From Candidatus Parvarchaeota archaeon (GTDB lineage: Archaea > Nanobdellota > Nanobdellia > Parvarchaeales > Parvarchaeaceae): DNA of 7,033 nucleotides. Shown one piece after another: positions 1-5,580 of this stretch (position 1 is the first letter of the stretch; each line of letters opens with the position of its first letter). Under the pieces are notes generated by a model that was not told where the DNA came from, did not search any database, and was given only the letters and a program-made list of their open reading frames with translations. The translations under genes and the position numbers were made by a program. The DNA lies in assembly GCA_027366075.1 (NCBI GenBank), contig DAHXLI010000051.1:1-7033 (forward strand), in the 5' to 3' direction.

Positions 1-97
1 ACGCACGTTCCTTGGTATATTATAAAGGCTGTAGAACCTGTGTTAAGCGTGCCTTTTGACGGGGAAGGGTGGACGCCCGTGCATTGCGATGCGGTCG
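1..97 (+). repeat. Left arm of a perfect 97-bp inverted repeat
   Basis: Bases 1-97 are the exact reverse complement of 194-290: base 1 pairs with 290, base 97 with 194, and pairing stops at 98/193. The match runs to the first base of the window, so the arm may extend further left. Read on the minus strand this arm encodes the same peptide as the right arm (residues from STASQC to QGTC of the surface protein). An arm this long with no mismatch points to a recent duplication or a fold-back chimera rather than an old hairpin. Confidence 0.97.
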
Positions 98-193
98 AGT
101 TGCTGGCGTTATAGTTATAGATCCCGAACGGCAGGCTGAAATTCATTATGCCTAAGCCGGACGCCGATACCGTATCCTGTTTAGTCACGCCGC
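98..193. other. Loop of the palindrome, inverted relative to the surface-protein gene
   Basis: This 96-bp spacer lies between the two inverted arms. On the + strand it contains an in-frame TAG (118-120) and the ATG at 148, and it yields an unremarkable N-terminus with no signal peptide. On the minus strand it is open throughout and reads GVTKQDTVSASG followed by LGIMNFSLPFGIYNYNASN. Joined to base 194, this gives a complete copy of the protein's own module: the GIYNY...QC...PSPSKGT pattern matches GSFSY...GC...SPSSGT in the next module. The spacer is thus inverted relative to the coding sequence it belongs to. Whether this is biological or an artefact cannot be told from the sequence alone. 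Confidence 0.85.
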
Positions 194-2577
194 CGACCGC
201 ATCGCAATGCACGGGCGTCCACCCTTCCCCGTCAAAAGGCACGCTTAACACAGGTTCTACAGCCTTTATAATATACCAAGGAACGTGCGTGACTTACTTC
301 TCGTCTAACGTGGCCCAATTCAACGTTACATATGATGGACAAACGAATTCTTCGTCAACGACCGAGCTTTCATTCACTACCGTCATGGGCAGTTTTTCAT
401 ACACTATCCCTGGGAAAGCACAGAGTCCTGGCTGTTCTTATTCGGCGTCTCCTTCTTCGGGGACGGACCTGGCGGGAGAGACTCAGTCGGTAACGTTTAG
501 CAGTAGTTGCCAAACTACAGTCTTCAACGACAATCTGCCGCCAAGCGATTATCCGGGGACATGGAGCGTGATTTATGATGGTATTACTGCCTCTAACTCT
601 ACGGCCGATCTGATAAGCATATTAGCGCCGATAGGATCGCATACTTACACAGTCTCCTTATCTTCGCCCGGTATATCATGTACCAGTGCAGGAGGAACGG
701 CTTTTAGCGGTCCGATAACGGGCATAAACTGGATGTGCACGACCACGTTTTCGGAAAGCGGCGTGCCTTCCGCGGAGTATTCTTCCTGGCAGACGGTGTA
801 TGATGGTAATGCAACTTCAACTTCACCCGGTACGAATATACAATTTAGCTCGGCACCAGATAGCTTTGCAGCGACGTTTTCTCTGCCAGGTTACTCTTGT
901 TCCGCGGCCGGCGCTAATGTAATCACAGGAGCCTCATACACGGCATCAAGCTGGTCATGCACGACCACGTTTTCGGAAAGCGGCGTGCCTTCCGTCTATT
1001 ATAATTCATGGCAAGTGGTGTATAATGGTACTCCAACTTCAACCTCACCCGGTTCAAATATACAATTTAGCACGACACCAGGTATTGCTCCAGTGACGTT
1101 TTCAATACCTTCATATTCTTGTTCCGCGACCAGCATCGCTTTAACCGCAGGAAGTTCATACACGGCATCAATCTGGACATGCACTACGACTTTCAGTGAA
1201 ACTGGCGCTGCTACATATATCGGTAACGGTTCTATTTCAGAATGGGGAGTAACTTATGATACTTCGGCTAAATATTCTCATTCAAGTACTGTAGGCACTT
1301 GGTCTACAGGGATAGGAGATTTCAATGCGACCCCGATAAGCCAAGATACGCAGGGTATTATCAGCACGAGCGGCGCCGGAGAAAATGTTGCGGCGGGAAC
1401 GGGCGACGGCTTACCTGCTGTATCATGGGTCTATCATCCAGCAACCGGTTTTCGTAATTCTAGTATAGGTCACCTCTACCCAATAACGTTAACAGGATTG
1501 GAAGCATCCGGGGCTTCTTGTTCTCAGGCACAACAAGTATTCGTCAATCTTTCCAAATCCAGCTCTGGCTACGGCAGTTATGCGGGTTCAAATATGGAAA
1601 ACGTCGAGTTCTTTTACGCAAATGGATCTGTAGTCGGATCTTGGTTCCCCGGGTATGGTTATGGAACACATTTCACAACATCGTATGCCAGCACCGGAGG
1701 GGCAGGTCAGGGTTATTGGTTAAGATTTGGTTGTGTCAGTAGCGGTAATCTGACGATTTACGTCGGTTATGGCACCCCAAGTAATGTTGACATTATGTCG
1801 ACTAAGGATGGACAAAACGCTTGCGCTTCATCGGGGGCGGGGATATCAAGCGTACCAGATAGCGGGTCGTACGTGTTCGATAATTCAGGCAATGTTAGTT
1901 TATATTATAACTTTTGTTCCAGGTCTTCAGGGCTGCCGTCTATATGGTCCGAAACTTCCGGTACTATCTTAAATTACACCGAAGCGCCATACGGATTAGA
2001 AATATTACCCTCTTCGTCTAGCAGTGGATGGTATGGTTTGTATAGTTATCTGAGCTTTCCACTGAGCGAAGGAGAAAGTCTTATGGTCGGCGCCAGATTT
2101 TATGGTGACAACAATGCCGGCGCCTTTATAGGTTTTGATACTGCATCCACCCCGGGCAGCGGAAACTACGCATATGGGATGTCTGTAGGCGATGGCGCTT
2201 TAACCTCCGATATTCTATACGCATCATACGCAAATTCGCAATACGCAGCGGACACCGGTGTATCGAACGTCGCCGGCACGTTCATATATTATCTTCCTTA
2301 TATCGACACTGGCGGCGCCTACAACAGCAATGGCCCGTATCTGATAGAGGAAGACTATTCCTATGCAAATAATGCTGACCCGATATGGAATCTTTCGGCC
2401 AATACTAATGCATACGCCGATAATTACCTGTTATTCGACGTCAGTAATAATGGAGGAGGAACGCCAGGGTATCCTGTTAGCATCGGATTTTACGCATCGG
2501 TCCAGAGTCCGTATGGAGTGAGCCCGTATACCTCATCTATTAGTTCTTACGGCCCGGGGTTCTCTATAAATCCTTAG
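148..2577 (+). CDS. Secreted cysteine-paired repeat protein with DUF2341-like region (5' end disturbed)
   Basis: Probable extracellular or cell-surface protein, 809 residues from the ATG at 148. Only sequence from about base 194 (residue 16 on) is trusted: the first 15 residues come from the inverted loop, and no signal peptide is present. After a partial module, four modules follow at about residues 58-138, 139-213, 214-287 and 288-365. Each has an aromatic-x-V-x-Y-D/N-G strand, an S/T-rich linker and a C-x(18-24)-C pair; the partial first module has C-x25-C. Modules B-D end in CTTTFSE(S/T)G. This resembles the TFTESGLPSGTxW modules of secreted proteins from acidophilic archaea. Residues about 445-560 (QQVFVNLS..., NMENVEFFYANGSVV, LTIYVGYG) resemble DUF2341. 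The remainder is beta-rich, Gly/Tyr/Ser-rich and perhaps lectin-like. Sequons (NVT, NSS, NST) suggest N-glycosylation. No C-terminal membrane anchor is visible. Exact role, such as S-layer or adhesin, is not determined. Confidence 0.82.
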   Translation: MPKPDADTVSCLVTPPTASQCTGVHPSPSKGTLNTGSTAFIIYQGTCVTYFSSNVAQFNVTYDGQTNSSSTTELSFTTVMGSFSYTIPGKAQSPGCSYSASPSSGTDLAGETQSVTFSSSCQTTVFNDNLPPSDYPGTWSVIYDGITASNSTADLISILAPIGSHTYTVSLSSPGISCTSAGGTAFSGPITGINWMCTTTFSESGVPSAEYSSWQTVYDGNATSTSPGTNIQFSSAPDSFAATFSLPGYSCSAAGANVITGASYTASSWSCTTTFSESGVPSVYYNSWQVVYNGTPTSTSPGSNIQFSTTPGIAPVTFSIPSYSCSATSIALTAGSSYTASIWTCTTTFSETGAATYIGNGSISEWGVTYDTSAKYSHSSTVGTWSTGIGDFNATPISQDTQGIISTSGAGENVAAGTGDGLPAVSWVYHPATGFRNSSIGHLYPITLTGLEASGASCSQAQQVFVNLSKSSSGYGSYAGSNMENVEFFYANGSVVGSWFPGYGYGTHFTTSYASTGGAGQGYWLRFGCVSSGNLTIYVGYGTPSNVDIMSTKDGQNACASSGAGISSVPDSGSYVFDNSGNVSLYYNFCSRSSGLPSIWSETSGTILNYTEAPYGLEILPSSSSSGWYGLYSYLSFPLSEGESLMVGARFYGDNNAGAFIGFDTASTPGSGNYAYGMSVGDGALTSDILYASYANSQYAADTGVSNVAGTFIYYLPYIDTGGAYNSNGPYLIEEDYSYANNADPIWNLSANTNAYADNYLLFDVSNNGGGTPGYPVSIGFYASVQSPYGVSPYTSSISSYGPGFSINP
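194..290 (-). repeat. Right arm of the 97-bp inverted repeat, inside the surface-protein gene
   Basis: This is the exact reverse complement of bases 1-97. It is coding sequence of the surface protein, from the middle to the end of its first, partial module, including the cysteines of QCTGV and QGTC. The reading frame continues smoothly into unique DNA after 290, so this arm is probably the original copy and the left arm the derived one. Confidence 0.97.
736..994 (+). repeat. 37-bp perfect direct repeats, 222 bp apart, inside the surface-protein gene
   Basis: Bases 736-772 and 958-994 are identical over 37 bp and encode CTTTFSESGVPS. They are 222 bp (74 codons) apart, exactly one protein module, so recombination between them would add or remove one module in frame. 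Stretches around 812-846 and 1034-1068 are also nearly identical at the same offset. The equivalent motif in the next module (near 1180) keeps most of the protein sequence but uses different codons, so the first two copies share a more recent common ancestor or have been homogenised. Confidence 0.9.
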
Positions 2578-2610
2578 TTTTAGGAATAGCCACTTTTTCG
2601 TTTCCTAAAA
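2578..2610 (+). terminator. Hairpin directly after the surface-protein stop codon
   Basis: TTTTAGGAA (2578-2586) pairs perfectly with TTCCTAAAA (2602-2610), giving a 9-bp stem around a 15-base loop that contains a run of five Ts (2594-2598). It starts at the first base after the TAG stop, in the gap between convergent genes, which fits a transcript 3' end or terminator. Archaeal termination depends mostly on U-tracts, so the hairpin may instead stabilise the mRNA end. Confidence 0.45.
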
Positions 2611-2615
2611 GGGAT

Positions 2616-2638
2616 TTTAAAGAATATTTAAAGAATAT
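2616..2638. repeat. Two tandem copies of an 11-bp AT-rich unit
   Basis: TTTAAAGAATA occurs twice head to tail (2616-2626 and 2627-2637), followed by a T that extends the match. The 11-bp period is close to one DNA helical turn, so both copies would face the same side of the helix. It lies between convergent genes, where no promoter is expected. It may be a protein-binding site or merely slippage in AT-rich DNA. Confidence 0.6.
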
Positions 2639-2765
2639 ATAGCCGCGTTTTCAGTAACGACAAGCAGTACGGCCGGCAAAAGTTTTTGAATTATTTTTAT
2701 TCCTTTACCGTTCGAGCGGGATAGGTCCCTTTTTGGCGTTGTAATAGATTGCTTTTCCCACGGCT

Positions 2766-4211
2766 TTATTTGGCGGCAAGCAACTTGCCCGCCACGTAGG
2801 AGTTTCCGACGTAAAGCCTAGCGAAGTATTTTTCTGCCCCTTTCTCAAATAATTCATTCATCGGTGGGACGGGAGAGTGTTCTGGGTCAAATTTCCTGTC
2901 GAATGAGTCCAATATAGATTTAGGTACGTTTAGTTCCCGTAGTCTTGCCAAGAATTCATCTCTGTTGTTTATCTTTTCTCCGAGGGCGCCTACAGCATAG
3001 CAGAGCCTGTTCGCCGAAGAATATATATCGTATCCTCTTATCGGGAAGCGTTCCGCTAGGTCATCGATGGCTTTCATGGCAATATAGTTCGCCGCCGGTT
3101 CTGAAGTAGCGCCGCCAGCATGGCTTAATTCGTGTAAAAGTGCGAAATCGTAGCTCGGCCCTACATACGCTCTTCTTGGGTTTACAAACACTGGGCCGTA
3201 TATATGTTTTCTGAATAACTTTCCCATGAGGCTAGTAGGAAACACTAAAGTGACGCCGCCGACTCCGTCCGGACAATGGTGTACTATATTTTTAGGACTT
3301 ATCTTTTTTCCAGTCACCTTTTCCATGGAAGGTAATAATTCTTTTTCGTGCTTTACCAGGCGTTTGATTTCTTTATAGGATTTTATGCTTCCGCGGGCGG
3401 TAGCCATGGCGTAAATCGAATCTAAGCTAGAGAGCGAAAGATCACCAGCGTCTGCGTTATTGGTAAACTTTGTATATCTTCCAATGACATTATTAAGGTC
3501 GCTACTCAGTTTCTTTATGTCATCCTCGATCGCGATCGTACCGATCTTTTTGGTGCTGAATAAGCGTCTTTGAGAAAAGACTAGTCCGCCCAAAATGCTA
3601 ATCGAGAGCAGAGGCACTGCGATAGCCGCGATTTCCATGCTGGGCGCCAGATATGAAAGGTAAGAATTAAATACCTGGAGTGGAGTCAAGCCGGATGCTC
3701 CAGTAGTCAACGAATACAATTCAGTATTAGCCACCACGTTAGAAAACATCAAGCTTTCGTATAGTCCGGCGGCTGCCAGGCCGTACGCAATGACATGGCT
3801 TTTTGTCGTTTTAAGAGCCAGGTCATAAATACCCGAGAATATTTTCGCGGGATATATAAAATAGCCGAGAGCGCGCTTTAATGGCTTTTTCCAGGTTTGT
3901 TTATACTTCTTCTTTTGCGAAGAGTAATCCGTCTGAAGCAGATTTTCTAAAAGAGCCTTGCCCTGTTCGCTTTCTTCGATGTTATAAAGCGCAGCGCTAT
4001 AAAATCTGCGTATGCCTCTTTTCCCGTAAGTATCGATAGCCAGATCATGATTTAGCTGCTCATAGCTTTCTTTTGCCGCTTTCAATGTGGTCGAGATCTC
4101 TACGTTTTCCTTGCTAAGTAGGGTTTCAAGCCGGCCCTTTTCATTCAAAACCAGCAGGTCTACTAACTCATCTATCGCGTCCTCTGTCTTGTCCGTTTCT
4201 TGTTTCGTCAT
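2766..4211 (-). CDS. Membrane-anchored HExxH zinc metallopeptidase-like protein
   Basis: A 481-residue protein, probably a membrane-bound zinc metallopeptidase. The motif HELSH (360-364) supplies two histidine ligands and the catalytic glutamate. Glu371, in EPAANY seven residues later, is the likely third ligand. The pattern HELSHxxGxxxExxANY is like the short-spaced HExxHxxGxxxExxANF of DUF3810 gluzincins, though overall identity to that family cannot be judged here. Residues 1-130 are charged, soluble and rich in Lys near 100-113. Hydrophobic segments lie at about 138-160 and 188-212. The basic stretch QRRLFSTKK after the second suggests both ends, including the active site, face the cytoplasm. 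It is the second gene of a two-gene operon, 10 bases after the 197-aa membrane protein, with no Shine-Dalgarno sequence in the gap. The substrate is unknown and a regulatory protease role is only inference. The reading frame is intact. Confidence 0.88.
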   Translation of the reverse strand: MTKQETDKTEDAIDELVDLLVLNEKGRLETLLSKENVEISTTLKAAKESYEQLNHDLAIDTYGKRGIRRFYSAALYNIEESEQGKALLENLLQTDYSSQKKKYKQTWKKPLKRALGYFIYPAKIFSGIYDLALKTTKSHVIAYGLAAAGLYESLMFSNVVANTELYSLTTGASGLTPLQVFNSYLSYLAPSMEIAAIAVPLLSISILGGLVFSQRRLFSTKKIGTIAIEDDIKKLSSDLNNVIGRYTKFTNNADAGDLSLSSLDSIYAMATARGSIKSYKEIKRLVKHEKELLPSMEKVTGKKISPKNIVHHCPDGVGGVTLVFPTSLMGKLFRKHIYGPVFVNPRRAYVGPSYDFALLHELSHAGGATSEPAANYIAMKAIDDLAERFPIRGYDIYSSANRLCYAVGALGEKINNRDEFLARLRELNVPKSILDSFDRKFDPEHSPVPPMNELFEKGAEKYFARLYVGNSYVAGKLLAAK

Positions 4212-4221
4212 ACAAATAAAA

Positions 4222-4815
4222 TTATGCAGAAGCTTCTATTTTCTCAGAACATTTTCGTTTCTTTAAAGCCTGTTTAATAGACTGGTAGGCTGCGGCCCCG
4301 ACAGTCGCTAAAAGCGGTATCGCCAAAAGCAGGTCAACAAATGAGCCAGATCCGTATTGCTGCGTAAATTGATTGAACGGATTGTTAGCGGGCGAAGTGT
4401 TCACGAAGTAATTATTAAGCGATATCGCGGCCTCGCTCGCAGCGACGCCGTACAAAGAAGCCTTTAAAAGATAATTTCTCGGGAGCTTCCCCTCTGACAG
4501 CACGTCGCCCACCTTCCCAAGCACTGCGAAAGAAGCCATACCAATAATCCCAGAAGCAATCATCCCCGGGGCTATACCCAAGCTATTCATGTAGGCCAGT
4601 ACGGCGGGATTAGCTTCATAGCCAATGCCAGACTTTAGTCCGATGTAGGTAAGGTATCTGTCAGTTCCTGTAGCTATTGACGCCAACGTAAGCGGTAACC
4701 TAGCGTCGTATATGGTGCGCCCAAAAGCACGCAATTTATCCGCAAGCACGGTTAGTTTACCCCGCTTGTTATGTTCTTCCTCTAATATTTTTTCAAGTCC
4801 ACTATCATCAGCCAT
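4222..4815 (-). CDS. Four-helix membrane protein, DUF5658-like
   Basis: A 197-residue integral membrane protein of unknown function. Hydrophobic segments lie near residues 40-62, 81-103, 114-137 and 157-178, with a charged N-terminus (1-35) and a basic tail (KQALKKRK). The stretch TDRYLTYIGLKSGIGYEANP (51-70) has the D-x(n)-LT-x-IGL...G...E-x-NP layout I associate with DUF5658-type membrane proteins, so that family is the best guess. It is the first gene of a minus-strand operon with the HELSH metallopeptidase. The ATG at 4815 is supported by a TATA box centred 26-27 bases upstream, which fits a leaderless transcript. Four membrane segments put both ends in the cytoplasm, the same side as the partner's predicted active site. 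It could be a substrate, adaptor or scaffold for the protease, but nothing in the sequence decides this. Confidence 0.87.
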   Translation of the reverse strand: MADDSGLEKILEEEHNKRGKLTVLADKLRAFGRTIYDARLPLTLASIATGTDRYLTYIGLKSGIGYEANPAVLAYMNSLGIAPGMIASGIIGMASFAVLGKVGDVLSEGKLPRNYLLKASLYGVAASEAAISLNNYFVNTSPANNPFNQFTQQYGSGSFVDLLLAIPLLATVGAAAYQSIKQALKKRKCSEKIEASA

Positions 4816-4836
4816 GTAATTATAAAGAAAAGCACT

Positions 4837-4846
4837 TATATTTAAA
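4837..4846 (-). promoter_or_regulatory. TATA box of the membrane protein-metallopeptidase operon
   Basis: Read on the minus strand this is TTTAAATATA, a good archaeal TATA box. Its centre is 26-27 bases upstream of the ATG at 4815, so transcription would start at or next to the start codon. A purine-rich stretch (4847-4856, AAAAAAAAGC on the minus strand) sits where a TFB recognition element is expected. Confidence 0.65.
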
Positions 4847-5002
4847 GCTTTTTTTTACTATTATAAAGTTAAAAATAATAATTTATTTTAGCTTTCTCCT
4901 TTGAAAAATAATCTATTCAAATGTTTTGATCGATATAAAGAATTTATGTTTACAATATTTACAAGCTCTTTATAAAATGTATGCACTAGGGCCAGTGGAG
5001 AG

Positions 5003-5014
5003 CTATAAATATAA
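5003..5014 (+). promoter_or_regulatory. TATA-like box upstream of the GC-rich island
   Basis: CTATAAATATAA is a strong archaeal TATA match preceded by purine-rich GGAGAG, which could serve as a TFB recognition element. A + strand start would be expected near 5034, reading into the GC-richer island at 5097-5200. Because the box is nearly symmetrical it could also work leftward. In DNA this AT-rich, chance matches are common. Confidence 0.35.
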
Positions 5015-5089
5015 TTCGTAGTACCTAACCCATATAATTATTATATTTGTATTTTAATCTATTATTAATAGACTAAATTTGATTTTTAG

Positions 5090-5097
5090 TTAAATAC
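5090..5097 (+). promoter_or_regulatory. TATA-like box at -27 of a 22-codon ORF
   Basis: TTAAATAC is centred about 27 bases before the ATG at 5121, the same geometry as the box serving the gene that starts at 4815. This would give a leaderless mRNA for the short ORF, or a small RNA starting near 5120. The match is moderate and the surrounding DNA is AT-rich. Confidence 0.35.
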
Positions 5098-5200
5098 TTT
5101 GGGGAGGGAGCCAAGGAATTATGGAAAGTCAACAATCTCTGAAAACGGCCCCTTATCATCATCCCGAAAAATGGACACAAGTACTGTAATTGTTGGGGCC
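5097..5200 (+). ncRNA. Candidate small RNA or structured element in a GC-richer island
   Basis: Bases 5101-5200 contain 47 G/C, against 7 in 60 just upstream and 12 in 60 just downstream. Two inverted pairs are visible. CTTTGG (5097-5102) pairs with CCAAGG (5111-5116), one G-T wobble included, and exposes GGAGGGAG in the loop. GGCCCC (5147-5152) pairs with GGGGCC (5195-5200) and closes a 42-base interval. In AT-rich archaeal genomes such islands often mark structured RNAs. I could not match it to a known class: no C/D-box arrangement, RNase P or SRP core was recognised. The strand is assumed from the TATA-like boxes. Confidence 0.3.
5121..5189 (+). CDS. Possible 22-residue micro-ORF
   Basis: ATG to TAA encoding MESQQSLKTAPYHHPEKWTQVL, with no recognised homologue. 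It lies wholly inside the GC-richer island, its ATG is about 27 bases downstream of a TATA-like box, and a G-rich GGGGAGGGAG sits 10 bases upstream. The peptide is polar with two adjacent histidines and one tryptophan. An ORF this short can easily arise by chance, and the island may be an RNA instead. Confidence 0.2.
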   Translation: MESQQSLKTAPYHHPEKWTQVL

Positions 5201-5552
5201 TAAATATCTCGAATAAAAATTCTTTAAAGCACAATTTATACTACTAATAAGATTTATCCTACTTTTTGTCTCTGTGATTTTATATCGGTTTTGTGTACGC
5301 CGTCGACTACTACGCGATAAATCTCATCAAATTTTATAACAGTATTTTTATATTTATAATATTATATTTGATACACTAATAACTGATAGAACACTACTGT
5401 TAGTACTATTCTGAATGTGATAAAATTGATAAAATAATATTTATATTATAATATATTAATAATAGTATAAAATCGTTATCTTTGCTTCCAAGTTTATAAC
5501 AATCTATGACTAATTATCACCTTGTAAAAAAAAAATGATTCTTAAGATAACT

Positions 5553-5560
5553 ATTAAAAC
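5553..5560 (+). promoter_or_regulatory. Weak TATA-like box of the LUD-domain gene
   Basis: ATTAAAAC is centred about 25 bases before the ATG at 5581, the right spacing for a leaderless archaeal promoter. The A-rich surroundings make it a weak call on sequence alone. Confidence 0.25.
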
Positions 5561-5580
5561 TAATAAAACAAAACTATTAT

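Larger units (their letters stand above)
4816..5580. other. AT-rich divergent intergenic region with a GC-richer island
   Basis: These 765 bases separate the minus-strand operon from the LUD gene. Most is extremely AT-rich: 5041-5100 has 7 G/C in 60, and 5430-5470 is nearly all A/T with many short AT dyads. Three islands stand out. At 4983-5003 a short CACT/AGTG hairpin precedes a TATA-like box. At 5097-5200 about half the bases are G/C, with inverted repeats and a 22-codon ORF. At 5291-5320 half the bases are G/C with no clear structure. No tRNA, CRISPR or long ORF is visible. The AT-rich part could be a regulatory or replication region, but no origin motif was recognised. Confidence 0.7.

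Noticed and set aside
999..1184. Minus-strand open frame of 61 codons inside the surface-protein gene
   Set aside because: It lies antisense to well-conserved repeat modules, has no promoter, and its sequence is explained by codon bias of the + strand gene.
1518..1972. Two + strand open frames in another reading frame inside the surface-protein gene
   Set aside because: Both overlap the DUF2341-like coding sequence, their products are Arg/Trp/Cys-rich in a way typical of out-of-frame translation, and neither has a promoter.
2705..2720. GTTCGAGC resembling a tRNA T-arm
   Set aside because: The flanking bases do not form a 5-bp T-stem, and no anticodon arm or acceptor stem is found on either strand nearby.
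5101..5110. GGGGAGGGAG considered as a G-quadruplex or Shine-Dalgarno site
   Set aside because: Only two G-runs are present, too few for a quadruplex, and other genes in the window show no Shine-Dalgarno sequence, so it gives little support as a ribosome-binding site.
5139..5161. Possible C/D-box RNA: CTGA at 5139-5142 and ATGATGA on the opposite strand near 5155-5161
   Set aside because: The two boxes lie on different strands and no matching partner box or terminal stem exists on either strand.
5430..5470. AT palindromes considered as a replication origin
   Set aside because: The palindromes are what near-pure A/T DNA gives by chance; no origin-recognition-box-like repeat or adjacent cdc6/orc gene is present.
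4816..5580. CRISPR array or mobile-element ends in the long spacer
   Set aside because: No regularly spaced direct repeats, terminal inverted repeats or transposase fragments were seen.
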